Notes: generated from the sequence alone by a model not told the origin. A stretch of 64,000 nt of DNA from Shewanella sp. SNU WT4 (GCF_006494715.1 NZ_CP041151.1:1302001-1366000); one strand, 5' to 3'; shown: positions 18,548-29,963, numbered from the stretch's first letter. Numbers and translations are program-made.

Positions 18548-18650
18548 CCTTGGCTCACTAACCCTAATGAATCTGATTGGTATTGCGGGCTCATTAGGGT
18601 ACAATTTCGTACCTTACGTTTTCCCTTTTAAGCTTAGTCACTGCAGCATA

Positions 18651-20441
18651 ATGAAACATATTAGAAACTTTTCGATTATTGCCCATATCGATCATGGCAA
18701 ATCAACCTTGTCTGACCGTTTAATTCAGGTCTGTGGCGGTCTCACTAACCGTGAAATGGCTGAGCAAGTTCTTGACTCAATGGACATTGAGCGCGAACGC
18801 GGGATCACCATCAAGGCGCAGAGTGTGACCTTGGATTACGTCGCTAAAGACGGTGAAACTTATCAACTGAATTTTATTGATACTCCTGGCCACGTTGACT
18901 TCTCGTATGAAGTATCACGTTCTTTAGCCGCGTGTGAAGGCGCATTGTTAGTGGTTGACGCCGGTCAAGGCGTTGAAGCTCAAACTTTGGCGAACTGTTA
19001 TACCGCGCTAGAAATGAACTTAGATGTGGTTCCAGTTCTCAATAAAATCGACTTACCTCAGGCTGAACCTGAGCGTGTAGCTATTGAAATTGAAGACATA
19101 GTGGGCATTGAAGCCCAAGATGCTGTGCGTTGTTCTGCCAAGACTGGTCTGGGTATTGAAGATGTCTTAGAAACCATCGTTGCTAGAATTCCACCACCAC
19201 AGGGCGATCCTGACGCGCCATTACAAGCACTGATCATCGATTCATGGTTTGATGCTTACTTAGGCGTTGTTTCTTTAGTACGTGTGAAGCACGGCCAATT
19301 ACGCAAAGGCGATAAGTTCAAAGTCATGTCGACTGGCCAAACTTATAATGCTGACCGCGTAGGTATCTTCACTCCTAAGAAGAAAGACACCATGCTGTTA
19401 GGTACTGGTGAAGTTGGTTATGTCATTGCTGGTATTAAAGAAATTCACGGCGCGCCAGTAGGTGATACTTTAACTTTAGCTAAGCATGGTGCTGCAAAGC
19501 CATTGCCTGGTTTTAAGCGAGTTAAGCCACAAGTTTATGCGGGTGTGTTCCCCATTTCTACCGATGATTACGAAAGCTTCCGTGATGCCTTGAATAAGCT
19601 CAGCTTAAACGATGCGTCATTGCAGTTTGAGCCAGAAACTTCATCAGCATTAGGTTTTGGTTTCCGTATCGGTTACTTAGGTCTGCTGCACATGGAGATC
19701 ATTCAAGAGCGTTTAGAACGTGAATATGATCTTGATTTGATTACCACAGCGCCAACAGTAGAGTACGAAGTTGAGCTGACCAATGGTGAAATCGTCTATG
19801 TCGATAACCCATCGGATCTGCCAGCGCTTAACAATATCGCTGAGATGCGTGAGCCGATTGTACAAGCCAACATTTTGGTGCCAAAAGAATACTTAGGTAA
19901 CGTCATTACCTTATGTATTGAGAAGCGCGGCGTACAAACCAACATGGTGTATCACGGTAATCAAGTCGCTCTGACTTATGATATCCCTGCGGCCGAAGTG
20001 GTCATGGATTTCTTTGACCGCCTGAAATCAACCAGCCGCGGTTACGCGTCACTGGAATATAACTTCATTCGTTTTGAACCGGCCGATATGGTGCGTTTAG
20101 ACGTACTTATCAACGGCGATCGCGTTGATGCGTTAGCTATGATTATTCATCGCTCGAACATTCGTCATCGTGGTCTGGCCTTGGTTGAGAAAATGAAAGA
20201 ACTCATTCCAAGACAGATGTTTGATATTGCCATTCAAGCGGCTGTGGGTAGCCAGATTATTGCCCGCACAACAGTAAAAGCCCTGCGTAAAGACGTAACC
20301 GCCAAGTGTTATGGTGGCGACGTGTCGCGTAAGAAGAAACTGTTGAACCGTCAGAAAGAAGGTAAAAAGCGGATGAAGCAAATCGGTAACGTGGAAGTAC
20401 CACAAGAAGCCTTCTTGGCCGTACTGAAACTTAACGAGTAA
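18651..20441 (+). CDS. lepA: Elongation factor 4 (LepA)
   Basis: A 596-residue translational GTPase that acts on stalled or mistranslocated ribosomes. The start ATG at 18651 gives [20 protein letters not shown] with the G1 loop; an upstream in-frame extension is not conserved. Other marks: [30 protein letters not shown] and the lysine-rich LepA C-terminus ([16 protein letters not shown]). Located between the sigma-E operon and lepB. Confidence 0.97.
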   Translation: MKHIRNFSIIAHIDHGKSTLSDRLIQVCGGLTNREMAEQVLDSMDIERERGITIKAQSVTLDYVAKDGETYQLNFIDTPGHVDFSYEVSRSLAACEGALLVVDAGQGVEAQTLANCYTALEMNLDVVPVLNKIDLPQAEPERVAIEIEDIVGIEAQDAVRCSAKTGLGIEDVLETIVARIPPPQGDPDAPLQALIIDSWFDAYLGVVSLVRVKHGQLRKGDKFKVMSTGQTYNADRVGIFTPKKKDTMLLGTGEVGYVIAGIKEIHGAPVGDTLTLAKHGAAKPLPGFKRVKPQVYAGVFPISTDDYESFRDALNKLSLNDASLQFEPETSSALGFGFRIGYLGLLHMEIIQERLEREYDLDLITTAPTVEYEVELTNGEIVYVDNPSDLPALNNIAEMREPIVQANILVPKEYLGNVITLCIEKRGVQTNMVYHGNQVALTYDIPAAEVVMDFFDRLKSTSRGYASLEYNFIRFEPADMVRLDVLINGDRVDALAMIIHRSNIRHRGLALVEKMKELIPRQMFDIAIQAAVGSQIIARTTVKALRKDVTAKCYGGDVSRKKKLLNRQKEGKKRMKQIGNVEVPQEAFLAVLKLNE

Positions 20442-20492
20442 TCATTCGTGACTAGAATCTCAATCATTCTTGATTGAGTTATTCATGGTAAG

Positions 20493-20515
20493 GCGCCGCT
20501 ATCAGCGGCGCTTTA
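20493..20515 (+). terminator. Terminator after lepA
   Basis: GCGCCGCT-ATC-AGCGGCGC hairpin followed by TTTAG, 50 bp after lepA. Strong stem but a short T-run. Confidence 0.6.
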
Positions 20516-20598
20516 GTTAGTTTTCCTGTGAACTTTTATAGGTTTAGGCTTACTAACTAAAGCGAGGGCATTACCTAATTTTTTTTGCAGGAGTTTAC

Positions 20599-21519
20599 AT
20601 GGCAGCCTATTTTTCCATTATTTTGGTGATAGCCACTCTGATCACTGGATTGATCTGGTTATATGATTTAGTAATGTTAAAACCTAAGCGTAAGGCGCAA
20701 TTAGCCTTGGCCTTAGAAGCAAACGCTCAATTAGATGACGACACTCAAGCAGGGATCATGCGTGAATCTGTGTTGGTGGAAAACGCTCACTCAGTCTTCC
20801 CTGTTATCGCTTTTGTGATGATTTTGCGTTCATTCATTTATGAACCGTTTCAAATCCCATCAGGTTCTATGATGCCGACCTTATTGGTGGGTGATTTTAT
20901 TTTGGTGGAAAAGTTTAGCTATGGCCTGCGTGACCCTGTGTGGCGCACTAAGCTCATTGAAACTGGTGAGCCAGAGCGCGGCGATGTGATGGTATTTAAA
21001 TACCCAGAAGATACTCGCATTGACTATATCAAGCGCGTAGTGGGTCTGCCGGGTGATACCATCATCTATAACAACAAACAGTTATGGATAAAGCCCGCTT
21101 GCAATGGCAGTAATCAGAGCGAATGCGCTGAAGCGCGTTTAGTCGCTCGCAGCGAAGTCAATCGCGGCGAGTTTATTCAAGATGGCGTGCCATTAATTGA
21201 ATATCAAGAGCAGCTTGGCGCAGTGCAGCATCACATTCTTATCAACCCTATGCGTCCTGATGCCAAAGCCTTCTTTTATGAGCAACCAGGATTACCACTG
21301 GGCGAGTGGATAGTTCCCGCTGGTGAATATTTTGTCATGGGTGACAATCGCGACAACAGCAAAGATAGCCGTTTCTGGGGCTTTGTGCCTGAGGCTAATT
21401 TGGTCGGTAAAGCCGTAGCTATTTGGATTAGTTTTGAGTTTGACCGCCAACCGTCGGATTGGTTGCCAACCTGGTTACCTTCTGGTGTACGTTTTAACCG
21501 AATTGGTGGAATAGTTTAA
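20599..21519 (+). CDS. lepB: Signal peptidase I
   Basis: A 306-residue membrane serine protease that removes signal peptides from exported proteins. The catalytic Ser90 is in PSGSMMPTL and the general-base Lys145 in [11 protein letters not shown], the same positions as in E. coli. Box E is seen as [16 protein letters not shown]. An N-terminal membrane segment and a second one near 70 are present. Its stop TAA overlaps the rnc ATG by one base. Confidence 0.97.
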   Translation: MAAYFSIILVIATLITGLIWLYDLVMLKPKRKAQLALALEANAQLDDDTQAGIMRESVLVENAHSVFPVIAFVMILRSFIYEPFQIPSGSMMPTLLVGDFILVEKFSYGLRDPVWRTKLIETGEPERGDVMVFKYPEDTRIDYIKRVVGLPGDTIIYNNKQLWIKPACNGSNQSECAEARLVARSEVNRGEFIQDGVPLIEYQEQLGAVQHHILINPMRPDAKAFFYEQPGLPLGEWIVPAGEYFVMGDNRDNSKDSRFWGFVPEANLVGKAVAIWISFEFDRQPSDWLPTWLPSGVRFNRIGGIV

Positions 21520-22202
21520 TGTCCCATGTACCTAAGCATTATTCACGACTATGTTGTACTTTAGGTTATGAATTTAACCAGCAAGCTTTACTCATTCAGT
21601 CGCTGACGCACCGTAGTGCCGCAGCTAAACACAATGAACGCTTAGAGTTTTTAGGGGATTCAATCCTCTCTATCGTGATTTCAGATGCGCTGTATCATCA
21701 GTTTCCTAAGGCGACTGAAGGCGATTTAAGCCGGATGCGCGCCACCTTAGTGCGCGGTGATACCTTAGCCGTTATAGCGCAAGAATTTAATTTAGGTGAA
21801 TACTTAAGCCTAGGCCCTGGCGAGTTAAAGAGTGGCGGCCATAGACGCGAATCGATTTTAGCCGATGCGGTAGAAGCCATTATTGGCGCTGTCTACTTAG
21901 ATTCAGATATTGAAGTCTGCCGTCAGTTAGTCTTAGCTTGGTATGCCTCGCGCTTGCAAGAAATCGAGCCAGGTGTAGGTCAAAAAGATCCTAAGACCTT
22001 GCTGCAAGAATACTTACAAGGCTTTAAAAAGCCTTTGCCTGATTATCAGGTGACCTTGGTTGAGGGCGAAGCCCATGACCAAACTTTTACAGTGGAATGT
22101 CGCATTAAAGACCTCGCTGAGCCGGTAATAGGTGTTGGCAGTTCACGTCGCAAAGCTGAGCAAATTGCCGCAGCTCAGGTATTGGAGTTATTGAAAAAAT
22201 GA
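21519..22202 (+). CDS. rnc: Ribonuclease III
   Basis: A 227-residue double-strand RNA endonuclease for rRNA and mRNA processing. The signature [11 protein letters not shown] and catalytic second site [13 protein letters not shown] are present, with a C-terminal dsRNA-binding domain from about residue 155. Overlaps lepB by one base and era by four, so translation is coupled. Confidence 0.97.
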   Translation: MSHVPKHYSRLCCTLGYEFNQQALLIQSLTHRSAAAKHNERLEFLGDSILSIVISDALYHQFPKATEGDLSRMRATLVRGDTLAVIAQEFNLGEYLSLGPGELKSGGHRRESILADAVEAIIGAVYLDSDIEVCRQLVLAWYASRLQEIEPGVGQKDPKTLLQEYLQGFKKPLPDYQVTLVEGEAHDQTFTVECRIKDLAEPVIGVGSSRRKAEQIAAAQVLELLKK

Positions 22203-23221
22203 GTAAAAAAGACTTGCCACAGCTATCCGAGCATGACGCTCTGGAACAGGCGGATAACAGCCCGTCGCTGGATGAATTGTTGGCAAGGATGGATTCTAGC
22301 CGCCCAACTGCCGTGCAGTTAGAGCATAGCTATTGCGGTATGGTTGCCATTATTGGTCGCCCTAATGTGGGCAAATCGACCCTATTGAACCGTTTATTGG
22401 GACAAAAGGTGAGTATTACTTCGCGTAAGCCACAAACCACTCGTCACCGTATTATGGGTATTCATACCGATGGCGCGCATCAGGTAGTGTTTATCGATAC
22501 CCCAGGTCTGCACATTGAAGAGCGTCGCACCATTAACCGTTTGATGAACCGCGCTGCGGCCAGTTCATTAGCTGATGTGTCTATGGTGATTTTCGTGGTC
22601 GATGGTATGACTTGGACCGCTGACGATGAAATGGTGCTCAATAAACTGCGCCGTGGTGGTGAAGAGCGCAAAACAGTGCTGGCGATTAATAAAGTTGACC
22701 ATATCAAAGATAAAGAAGCCTTGTTTCCTTATCTGGAAGAGCTGGCTGAAAAGTATGACTTTGATGAGATTTTGCCGATTTCGGCTAAAACCGGTACCAA
22801 CGTCACTCGCATTTTAGAATTAGCACAGCAAAGCTTGCCAGAGGCCGATCATTACTTCCCTGATGATTATGTCACTGACCGTTCACAGCGCTTTATGGCG
22901 TCTGAAATTGTGCGCGAAAAGCTGATGCGCTTCTTAGGCGATGAATTGCCTTATGATGCAACGGTTGAAATCGAGCAATTTAAGATGATGGAAAATGGTG
23001 TTTATCACATCAACGCCTTGGTCTTGGTTGAGCGTACTGGTCAGAAGCGTATGGTGATTGGTAAAAACGGTGAGCGTATTCGCACCATAGCCACCCAAGC
23101 CCGCTTAGACATGGAAACCTTGTTTGATAATAAGGTGTTCTTAGAAGTGTGGGTAAAAGTGAAATCTGGTTGGGCTGACGATGAACGTGCTCTGCGTAGC
23201 TTAGGTTACGGCGAAGAATAA
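22199..23221 (+). CDS. era: Ribosome-assembly GTPase Era
   Basis: A 340-residue GTPase that binds the 3' end of 16S rRNA during 30S maturation. [13 protein letters not shown] and NKVD motifs and the C-terminal KH domain ([21 protein letters not shown]) are clear. It is about 40 residues longer at the N-terminus than E. coli Era, with an acidic, low-complexity stretch before the G domain. Begins with ATGA overlap to rnc. Confidence 0.96.
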   Translation: MSKKDLPQLSEHDALEQADNSPSLDELLARMDSSRPTAVQLEHSYCGMVAIIGRPNVGKSTLLNRLLGQKVSITSRKPQTTRHRIMGIHTDGAHQVVFIDTPGLHIEERRTINRLMNRAAASSLADVSMVIFVVDGMTWTADDEMVLNKLRRGGEERKTVLAINKVDHIKDKEALFPYLEELAEKYDFDEILPISAKTGTNVTRILELAQQSLPEADHYFPDDYVTDRSQRFMASEIVREKLMRFLGDELPYDATVEIEQFKMMENGVYHINALVLVERTGQKRMVIGKNGERIRTIATQARLDMETLFDNKVFLEVWVKVKSGWADDERALRSLGYGEE

Positions 23222-23229
23222 TAGTCGCC

Positions 23230-23934
23230 ATGCATCGCGGCTATATACTGCACCAAAGACCCTATCGAGAAAATAGTGTGATTTTGCACTTATTGATTGA
23301 TGGGGTCGGTCGAGTGGATGCCGTGGCACGTTGTGGCCGCGGTAAACGCTCACAAAAGGCCATACTCCAAACCTTTCAGCCGTTACTCATCCAATATCAA
23401 GCGAAACATGAATTGGCGACCATTACCGCCATAGAAGCTTACTCTCCAGCCATCCCCCTTAAAGCCAATAGCTTATTTGCTGGCCTCTATCTTAATGAAA
23501 TCCTCTATCGCTGCATTAAAGGCCAGACGGGTGACAGCTTATTTGTGCCTTACCATCAATGCTTAATGGCGTTAGCGGCAAGCTTTGACAGCAACGCACT
23601 GCGCTACTTTGAAATGGCGTTATTGACTGAATTAGGCGGACTTACTGACCTTCATAGTACCTTTGATGGGGTTGACGTGCGTGCTAGCGGGACTTATCAA
23701 TACCTGCCCGATATCGGCTTACAGTTAGCACAATCCTATTTGAATTATCCCCATTTGAGTGGCAGCATGTTGCTGCGATTAAGTCAGCGTCAGTTGATAG
23801 CCGAAGATGGCATCGCGGCGCGCAATTTTATGCGAACCTTAATGCAACCCTTTGTCGGTGACAAGCCACTCAATAGCCGGTTGTTGTTTACCCAAACCCG
23901 CAGCGTGCGGGATAGCCAAGTTCAAAAGGAGTGA
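23230..23934 (+). CDS. recO: DNA repair protein RecO
   Basis: A 234-residue RecF-pathway mediator that helps RecA replace SSB. The start [22 protein letters not shown] and [14 protein letters not shown] match the OB-fold of the family. Eight bp after era, the common order rnc-era-recO-pdxJ-acpS. Its stop lies three bases before the pdxJ start. Confidence 0.93.
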   Translation: MHRGYILHQRPYRENSVILHLLIDGVGRVDAVARCGRGKRSQKAILQTFQPLLIQYQAKHELATITAIEAYSPAIPLKANSLFAGLYLNEILYRCIKGQTGDSLFVPYHQCLMALAASFDSNALRYFEMALLTELGGLTDLHSTFDGVDVRASGTYQYLPDIGLQLAQSYLNYPHLSGSMLLRLSQRQLIAEDGIAARNFMRTLMQPFVGDKPLNSRLLFTQTRSVRDSQVQKE

Positions 23935-23936
23935 CC

Positions 23937-24674
23937 ATGTCGGGTATTTTATTAGGCGTTAATATTGATCATATAGCCACTATTCGCCAAGCGCGCGGGA
24001 CGGATTACCCTGATCCTGTACATGCAGCGGCGGTGGCTGAACATGCGGGCGCCGATGGCATCACTATTCATTTGCGTGAAGATAGGCGCCATATTATTGA
24101 TAGGGATGTTTACCTCTTGGCTAAAACCATCAAAACACGCATGAATTTTGAGTGCGCTGTGACTGATGAAATGATCAATATCGCCTGCGACATTAAGCCT
24201 ACTTATGTGTGTTTAGTGCCAGAAAAACGCCAAGAAGTCACCACCGAAGGCGGTTTAGATGTGGCGGGTCAGCTTGATAAAGTGCGCGCTGGCGTGGCGC
24301 GTTTAAGTGAGCAGGGCATTTTAGTGTCGTTATTTATTGATGCCGATAAAGCGCAGATTGATGCGGCCGTTGCGGTTGGCGCGCCAGTCATAGAAATTCA
24401 TACCGGTTGCTACGCCGAGGCGACTACTGCCGAGCAAGAGGCGATAGAGCTTAAACGCATTCAAACTATGGCGAAATACGCCTTTGATAAAGGGCTAGTG
24501 GTTAACGCTGGCCATGGCTTGCATTACCACAATGTAAAACCCATCGCCGCGATTAAAGAGCTGTATGAGCTTAATATTGGCCATGCGATTATTGCCCGCG
24601 CCGCGATAGATGGCTTAGCGGTGGCGGTTAGGGATATGAAGCAGTTAATGCTACAAGGTCGCCGCGGCGAGTAA
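23937..24674 (+). CDS. pdxJ: Pyridoxine 5'-phosphate synthase
   Basis: A 245-residue barrel enzyme that makes pyridoxine phosphate from 1-deoxyxylulose phosphate and aminoacetone phosphate. [15 protein letters not shown], the HLREDRRHI loop and [15 protein letters not shown] segment ([11 protein letters not shown]) are intact. The ATG at 23937 has AAAGGAG six bases upstream and is preferred to the GTG at 23931. Confidence 0.96.
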   Translation: MSGILLGVNIDHIATIRQARGTDYPDPVHAAAVAEHAGADGITIHLREDRRHIIDRDVYLLAKTIKTRMNFECAVTDEMINIACDIKPTYVCLVPEKRQEVTTEGGLDVAGQLDKVRAGVARLSEQGILVSLFIDADKAQIDAAVAVGAPVIEIHTGCYAEATTAEQEAIELKRIQTMAKYAFDKGLVVNAGHGLHYHNVKPIAAIKELYELNIGHAIIARAAIDGLAVAVRDMKQLMLQGRRGE

Positions 24675-24685
24675 TAGGTACTTAG

Positions 24686-25066
24686 ATGGCGATTATAGGC
24701 TTAGGCTCAGACATAGTTGAAATAGCAAGGTTAGAGCAACAAGTTGAACGCTTAGGCGAGAAACTGGCGCAGCGCGTGCTTACCGAGCAAGAGTTAGAGG
24801 TGTATCGAGACTCAAAGCAGCCGGCGCGCTTTTTGGCTAAACGCTTTGCCGCCAAAGAAGCTGCCGCTAAGGCGCTCGGTACTGGCATAGGTCGCGGAGT
24901 CTCGTTTCATCATATTCATATTACCAATAATGAATGGGGCGCGCCGTTACTGACCTTAACTGGTGGCGCGCTGGCACGCTTACAGCAACTCGGTGGTCAA
25001 CATTGCCATATTACTATTGCTGATGAGCGCCATTACGCGGTAGCAACTGTGGTGCTTGAGTCGTAA
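24686..25066 (+). CDS. acpS: Holo-ACP synthase
   Basis: A 126-residue phosphopantetheinyl transferase that activates acyl carrier protein. The metal-binding GLGSDIVEIARLE and the FLAKRFAAKEAAAKALGTGI segment are the family signatures. Last gene of the lepB-rnc-era-recO-pdxJ-acpS run, 11 bp after pdxJ. Confidence 0.96.
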   Translation: MAIIGLGSDIVEIARLEQQVERLGEKLAQRVLTEQELEVYRDSKQPARFLAKRFAAKEAAAKALGTGIGRGVSFHHIHITNNEWGAPLLTLTGGALARLQQLGGQHCHITIADERHYAVATVVLES

Positions 25067-25090
25067 ATCGCTTTGTTCACTCAACCAATA

Positions 25091-25118
25091 AAAGCCAGCT
25101 GATGCTGGCTTTGTTGTT
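25091..25118 (+). terminator. Terminator after acpS
   Basis: AAAGCCAGC-TGAT-GCTGGCTTT followed by GTTGTTT, 24 bp after the acpS stop. Confidence 0.75.
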
Positions 25119-25329
25119 TGTGGGCTTGGTTGTTAGTGCGGCTTGATTACTGGAGCTATGACCATAGTGAGCTTGCACCACCTGTAAGGTAAATTATTGG
25201 TAGGGCTAACACTCGAGATAAGTGATTATCCCGCTAGTCATTATCTTGCTTATGGATTAACTTGTTGCTTAGTTGTGAAGCCTCATTTTCCACTTAGATG
25301 TAATGGCTTGATGAATCACTGGGGATAAG

Positions 25330-25863
25330 ATGAAAACCATAGAACAGCAGTTAACGCGCTATAAGAGTGTGCATTTAGATAGTCGCAATATCAAAACCCA
25401 CATAATAGGTATTCCCTTGATTATTTGGGCTGTGTTGATTTTGCTCGCCTGCATTCCGCTGCAAGTCACTTTGCTGACTATGAGCGTTAATGTAGCGTCG
25501 TTATTCGTGTTTCTAGTGCTGATTTATTATGCCTGCCTGCACAAGCGTTTAGCCTTAGGCATGTTTATTGCCATTATGCCGCTGCTGGTGAGTGCGAAGT
25601 GGTTAAGTGAGTTGAGTTACGGGCTTGAATCGGCCATTGGCATGTTTGTTATTGGCTGGCTATTCCAAGGCCTTGGCCATAAATTTGAAGGCGCAAAACC
25701 TGCGTTTATCGATGATCTCAATCAGTTATTAATCGGGCCAATATTTTTGATGGCAGAATTCTATTTTGCTTTGGGCTGGGAGCCTAAATTATTGGCGGAT
25801 ATTACTCCCAAGGCGCATGCGCTTAGGGCTGAACTTGACGCTAACAAGCAGGCTAAGGCCTGA
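25330..25863 (+). CDS. Mpo1-like (DUF962) membrane protein
   Basis: A 177-residue membrane protein with four or five hydrophobic segments. YKSVHLDSRNIKTHIIGIPL near the N-terminus and GHKFEGAKPAFIDDLNQLLIGPIF in the second half carry the conserved histidines of the DUF962/Mpo1 family. The yeast member is a 2-hydroxy fatty acid dioxygenase; the bacterial substrate is not known. Free-standing with its own upstream region. Confidence 0.8.
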   Translation: MKTIEQQLTRYKSVHLDSRNIKTHIIGIPLIIWAVLILLACIPLQVTLLTMSVNVASLFVFLVLIYYACLHKRLALGMFIAIMPLLVSAKWLSELSYGLESAIGMFVIGWLFQGLGHKFEGAKPAFIDDLNQLLIGPIFLMAEFYFALGWEPKLLADITPKAHALRAELDANKQAKA

Positions 25864-25951
25864 ACATCTAGCTTCTAGCTTGCAGCGCTTACTCGTGGAA
25901 GCGCTGCAGTTTTATGCTTATAAGCTTTTAGCATTGCTAATGTGTAACTGC

Positions 25952-27220
25952 TTACTGAGTCTTAAACAAATGCGGCATGACTCTAACGGTTTTAATCATA
26001 TTGCCTGATACTTCAATGATTTCCATTGGATAGCCAAACAAGCGCAGGCTAGTGTTAGTGCATGGAATATCTTCCAAATACTCAATGATTAAACCGTTAA
26101 GAGTTTTAGGGCCATCGATAGGTAAATCCCAGCTTAAATGTTTATTTAAGTCGCGGATATTAATGCCAGCCTCTATTAAATAACTGCCATCAGGCTGCGG
26201 ATAAATCTCATCTTCTGGGCTTGGCGCCATAGAGGTAGTGAAATCCCCAACAATTTCTTCAAGAAGATCTTCAAGGGTAACTAGCCCTTGAATATCACCG
26301 TATTCATCCACCACTAAACCGATACGATTTTTATTCTGTTTAAAATTAATTAGCTGAGTATTGAGCGGCGTGCCTTCTGGGACAAAATAAAGCTCTTTGA
26401 CAGCTCGCAGTAACGAAGCCTTGCTGAACTGATTTTTAGACTGTAAGCGCAGTGCATCGCGCAGATGAATAAAGCCGACCGCATCATCTATGGTATCGCG
26501 ATACAGCATTACCCGAGTATGCGGGCTTTGTATCATGGCCTTAGTGATTGAGCGAAAGTCATCATTGATATTAATGGCGTAAATTTCAGCGCGCGGCACC
26601 ATGATATCTTCAACGGTAATATTGCCTAAATCGAGCACCGACAGCAGCATTTCTTGATGATTAGCCGGGATCATGGAACCTGCTTCATACACCACAGTGC
26701 GCAGCTCTTCCTGACTTAAGGCATGCTCAGATCGGGAGTTATTAATTCTAAGCAGTTTAAGCACTATGCCAGTAAAGATATTAACGAACCAAATCAGGGG
26801 GGAGAACAGCCATAACAAGGGTCTAAGTAAAAAACTGGCAGGGTAAGCCACCATTTCAGGATGTCTTGCCGCTATGGTTTTAGGGGTGACTTCGGCAAAA
26901 ATTAATACCACTAAGGTCAGTATACCGGTGGCTATGGCTACGCCTAAATCGCCCATAAGACGCAGGCCCAGCAAGGTAGCAATGGCGGAAGCACCAATAT
27001 TAACTAAGTTATTACCAATGAGGATGAGGCCAATTAACTTGTCTTGTTTATCCAGTAACCCTTGGGCTCGCATGGCACCTGGGTGACCTTGCTTGGCAAG
27101 ATGCTTTAATCGATAACGATTAAGGCTGAGCATGGCAGTTTCAGAGCTAGAAAAGTAAGCTGAAATCAGTAACAACAACAACAGCAGAATAAATAAGGTA
27201 CTAGTTGGTATGGTGTCCAA
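25952..27220 (-). CDS. CBS-domain membrane protein (CorB/HlyC-CorC family)
   Basis: A 422-residue protein: DUF21 membrane domain (about residues 1-180), paired CBS domains (about 200-330, with IMVPRAEIYAI) and a C-terminal transporter-associated domain. It resembles E. coli YfjD (CorB), linked to Mg2+/Co2+ transport or resistance. In E. coli yfjD also lies next to ypjD and ffh, which supports orthology. Transport role is inferred. Confidence 0.85.
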   Translation of the reverse strand: MDTIPTSTLFILLLLLLLISAYFSSSETAMLSLNRYRLKHLAKQGHPGAMRAQGLLDKQDKLIGLILIGNNLVNIGASAIATLLGLRLMGDLGVAIATGILTLVVLIFAEVTPKTIAARHPEMVAYPASFLLRPLLWLFSPLIWFVNIFTGIVLKLLRINNSRSEHALSQEELRTVVYEAGSMIPANHQEMLLSVLDLGNITVEDIMVPRAEIYAININDDFRSITKAMIQSPHTRVMLYRDTIDDAVGFIHLRDALRLQSKNQFSKASLLRAVKELYFVPEGTPLNTQLINFKQNKNRIGLVVDEYGDIQGLVTLEDLLEEIVGDFTTSMAPSPEDEIYPQPDGSYLIEAGINIRDLNKHLSWDLPIDGPKTLNGLIIEYLEDIPCTNTSLRLFGYPMEIIEVSGNMIKTVRVMPHLFKTQ

Positions 27221-27300
27221 AATAGCTCCAGTTAAGGGTAAACAAGGGTGGAGACATATCCACGAGGCGGGAGGATGATGTTATCCCCCCTTTAATCAGC

Positions 27301-28089
27301 TTAACGAATGATTAATTCTTTGACAATTCGCGCGCCAAAATAGGCCAGAGTTAATAAGCCTGCGCCAGATAAGGTATAGATGACGGCGGTTTTAATGCGG
27401 CAACCCACGCGATAATCCTGCCACAGCATCACGGCATACACAATCCATGCCAGCATAGATAAAATCGCTTTATGACCTTTACCCTCAGCAAACATATCAT
27501 CCAAGAATACAAAGCCTGTCGCTAAAGATAAACTCAATAAAATCATACCGATAAACACCAGATGGTACAGCTGTTTTTCAACCGTCAGCAGCGGCGGTAA
27601 CGCCTTGTTAAGCATAAATTGCTTCTGCTTTAATTTTTGTTGAATGAAATACAGTTGAATGGCATAGAGTGCAGCAATCATTAAGGTGGAATAGGCCATT
27701 AACGACAACACGACATGAATAAGCATTTCTGGGTGTAAATCAAAATGGGTAATATATTCAGGAGGCACTAACCATAATAATGCCACTGAGATTACCGAAC
27801 AGGCATATACCACAGGTACGGCAATCATCACTTTTAGGCGAGACATAGTGATGGTAAAAGACAAGGCAATGATCCAATTAACCAAAGAGATTACATTGGT
27901 TAAACTAAAGTTTTGTCCTTCTGCGGTAAATATTGCCTGATACAGAGCGGCGCCATGAAACAGTACCGCTACCGCAGCAATCGCGGTGACTAATGAGCGG
28001 CGAGGGCCATCGGCATGAAATAACCTACTGGTCACCAACATTAAGGCGATACAGTAGAAAAGCATGGCAGTAGCAGAATAAAAAACCAT
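27301..28089 (-). CDS. ypjD: CcsA-family inner-membrane protein, YpjD-like
   Basis: A 262-residue protein with about eight membrane helices, matching E. coli YpjD in length. It belongs to the CcsA/ResC group of cytochrome c assembly membrane proteins, but YpjD itself has no proven heme role. The start ATG at 28089 gives MVFYSATAMLFYCIALML; the frame runs 68 residues further upstream without conserved features. It diverges from ffh over 267 bp. Confidence 0.8.
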   Translation of the reverse strand: MVFYSATAMLFYCIALMLVTSRLFHADGPRRSLVTAIAAVAVLFHGAALYQAIFTAEGQNFSLTNVISLVNWIIALSFTITMSRLKVMIAVPVVYACSVISVALLWLVPPEYITHFDLHPEMLIHVVLSLMAYSTLMIAALYAIQLYFIQQKLKQKQFMLNKALPPLLTVEKQLYHLVFIGMILLSLSLATGFVFLDDMFAEGKGHKAILSMLAWIVYAVMLWQDYRVGCRIKTAVIYTLSGAGLLTLAYFGARIVKELIIR

Positions 28090-28356
28090 GGCATTAAACC
28101 TGTTGTTAATTGTGAGTGCAAAAAAGATGGTGTAAATCGGGCAGTTACTACACCCAATATAATTAGAATACCATGACAGCGATTCAAATGGGCAGTGATA
28201 CAGGTGGCAAAAAGTGGCAGTAGTTGATGAAAATCCAGCTTTTATCGGCGAATCGCAATTTGCAGCCACCAAGAGTATGGAAGTCGGTAGCATAATACGC
28301 CGACCTCGTTATAATACAGGCCAACTAGATGGCGCAATATAGGTAATGACTGGACG

Positions 28357-29730
28357 ATGTTTGAGAATCTCACTGACAGATTGTCACGCACGCTTAAAAA
28401 TATCAGCGGGCGTGGTCGCTTAACCGAAGACAACATCAAAGAAACGCTACGCGAAGTGCGTATGGCTTTACTTGAAGCTGACGTGGCTCTGCCTGTGGTG
28501 CGGGAATTCGTCAATAGCGTAAAAGAACGCGCTGTCGGCCAAGAGGTCAGCAAGAGTCTGAGCCCTGGCCAAGTCTTCATTAAAATAGTTCAGAGTGAAT
28601 TGGAAAAAGCCATGGGCGAATCCAATGAAGCTCTGGATTTAGCTGCCCAGCCGCCTGCTGTGATCATGATGGCGGGTTTACAAGGCGCGGGTAAAACCAC
28701 CAGTGTGGCTAAACTGGCGAAGTTTTTACGCACTCGACATAAAAAGTCGGTATTAGTCGTCAGTGCTGACGTCTATCGTCCAGCAGCGATTAAGCAGTTA
28801 GAAACCTTAGCAACCGAAGTGGAAGTTGAATTCTTCCCATCGGATGTGAGTCAAAAGCCAGTCGCGATTGCTAAAGCGGCCATTGCTCACGCTAAGCTTA
28901 AGTTTATTGATGTGGTGATAGTCGATACCGCAGGCCGCTTACACGTTGATGAAGCCATGATGGATGAGATTAAGCAGTTACATGCTGAAATCAATCCAAT
29001 CGAAACCTTGTTCGTGGTTGACGCCATGACAGGTCAAGATGCGGCTAACACGGCCAAAGCCTTCAATGAAGCGCTGCCGTTAACCGGTGTGGTACTGACT
29101 AAAGTCGATGGTGATGCTCGCGGCGGCGCGGCGTTATCTATTCGTCATATCACAGGTAAGCCGATTAAGTTCTTAGGTGTTGGTGAAAAAACCGATGCAC
29201 TGGAGCCTTTCCATCCTGATCGTATCGCTTCTCGTATTCTTGGCATGGGTGACGTACTGTCACTGATTGAACAAGTCGAGCGCGGTGTTGATAAAGAAAA
29301 AGCGCTGCAACTTGCCACTAAAGTTAAAAAAGGCGGCAAGTTCGATTTAGAAGATTTCCGTGACCAGCTTCAGCAAATGAAGAACATGGGCGGCATGATG
29401 GGTATGCTAGAAAAGCTGCCAGGTGTCGGCCAATTGCCACCAGAAGCCTTAGAGCAAGTGCAAAATGGCAAAATGACAGGTCAAATGGAAGCCATCATTA
29501 ATTCGATGACAGCGGCTGAACGTAGCAATCCTGATATCATTAAAGGATCGCGCAAGCGCCGTATTGCTGCAGGTTCTGGCACACAAATTCAAGACGTCAA
29601 TCGCATGCTGAAGCAATTTAGCCAAATGCAAAAGATGATGAAGAAGATGTCGGCCAAAGGCGGCATGCAAAAAATGATGCGCGGTATGCAAGGCATGCTT
29701 CCTCCTGGAATGAAGTTTCCAGGACGTTGA
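28357..29730 (+). CDS. ffh: Signal recognition particle protein Ffh
   Basis: A 457-residue SRP GTPase that targets nascent membrane proteins to FtsY and SecYEG. N domain, G domain with GLQGAGKTTSVAKLAK and VDTAGRLH, and a methionine-rich M domain (QKMMKKMSAKGGMQKMMRGMQGML) that binds 4.5S RNA and signal sequences. ATG at 28357. Confidence 0.97.
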   Translation: MFENLTDRLSRTLKNISGRGRLTEDNIKETLREVRMALLEADVALPVVREFVNSVKERAVGQEVSKSLSPGQVFIKIVQSELEKAMGESNEALDLAAQPPAVIMMAGLQGAGKTTSVAKLAKFLRTRHKKSVLVVSADVYRPAAIKQLETLATEVEVEFFPSDVSQKPVAIAKAAIAHAKLKFIDVVIVDTAGRLHVDEAMMDEIKQLHAEINPIETLFVVDAMTGQDAANTAKAFNEALPLTGVVLTKVDGDARGGAALSIRHITGKPIKFLGVGEKTDALEPFHPDRIASRILGMGDVLSLIEQVERGVDKEKALQLATKVKKGGKFDLEDFRDQLQQMKNMGGMMGMLEKLPGVGQLPPEALEQVQNGKMTGQMEAIINSMTAAERSNPDIIKGSRKRRIAAGSGTQIQDVNRMLKQFSQMQKMMKKMSAKGGMQKMMRGMQGMLPPGMKFPGR

Positions 29731-29845
29731 TGTTACTGGCGTAAGCCAAATTTTAAGGGTTCGGAGGTAGGCCAATCTGGCCAAATCCCTAGCCTGACTT
29801 AGCCTGTCTTCAAGGCTCCCGAGGTGTAATAATCGGCAGATTTGG

Positions 29846-29873
29846 TTGCATTCGTTGAAAAGTCAGGTAAAAT
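29846..29873 (+). promoter_or_regulatory. Candidate promoter of the rpsP operon
   Basis: TTGCAT (29846-29851) and TAAAAT (29868-29873) with a 16-bp spacer. The predicted start falls just before the leader hairpin at 29890. Confidence 0.5.
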
Positions 29874-29889
29874 CTTCCGGCTTTCTATG

Positions 29890-29930
29890 CTGGGACTCTT
29901 CGCGAACACGGAGTTCCAGTTTTTATTTTT
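29890..29930 (+). terminator. Attenuator-like hairpin in the rpsP leader
   Basis: CTGGGACTC (29890-29898) pairs with GAGTTCCAG (29911-29919) over its full length with one G-U pair, then a T-rich run TTTTTATTTTT. It ends 33 bp before rpsP. It looks like a terminator placed in the leader of a ribosomal-protein operon. Confidence 0.6.
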
Positions 29931-29963
29931 GCTTCAGGCAAATCATTAGAGGATTAAGAACGC

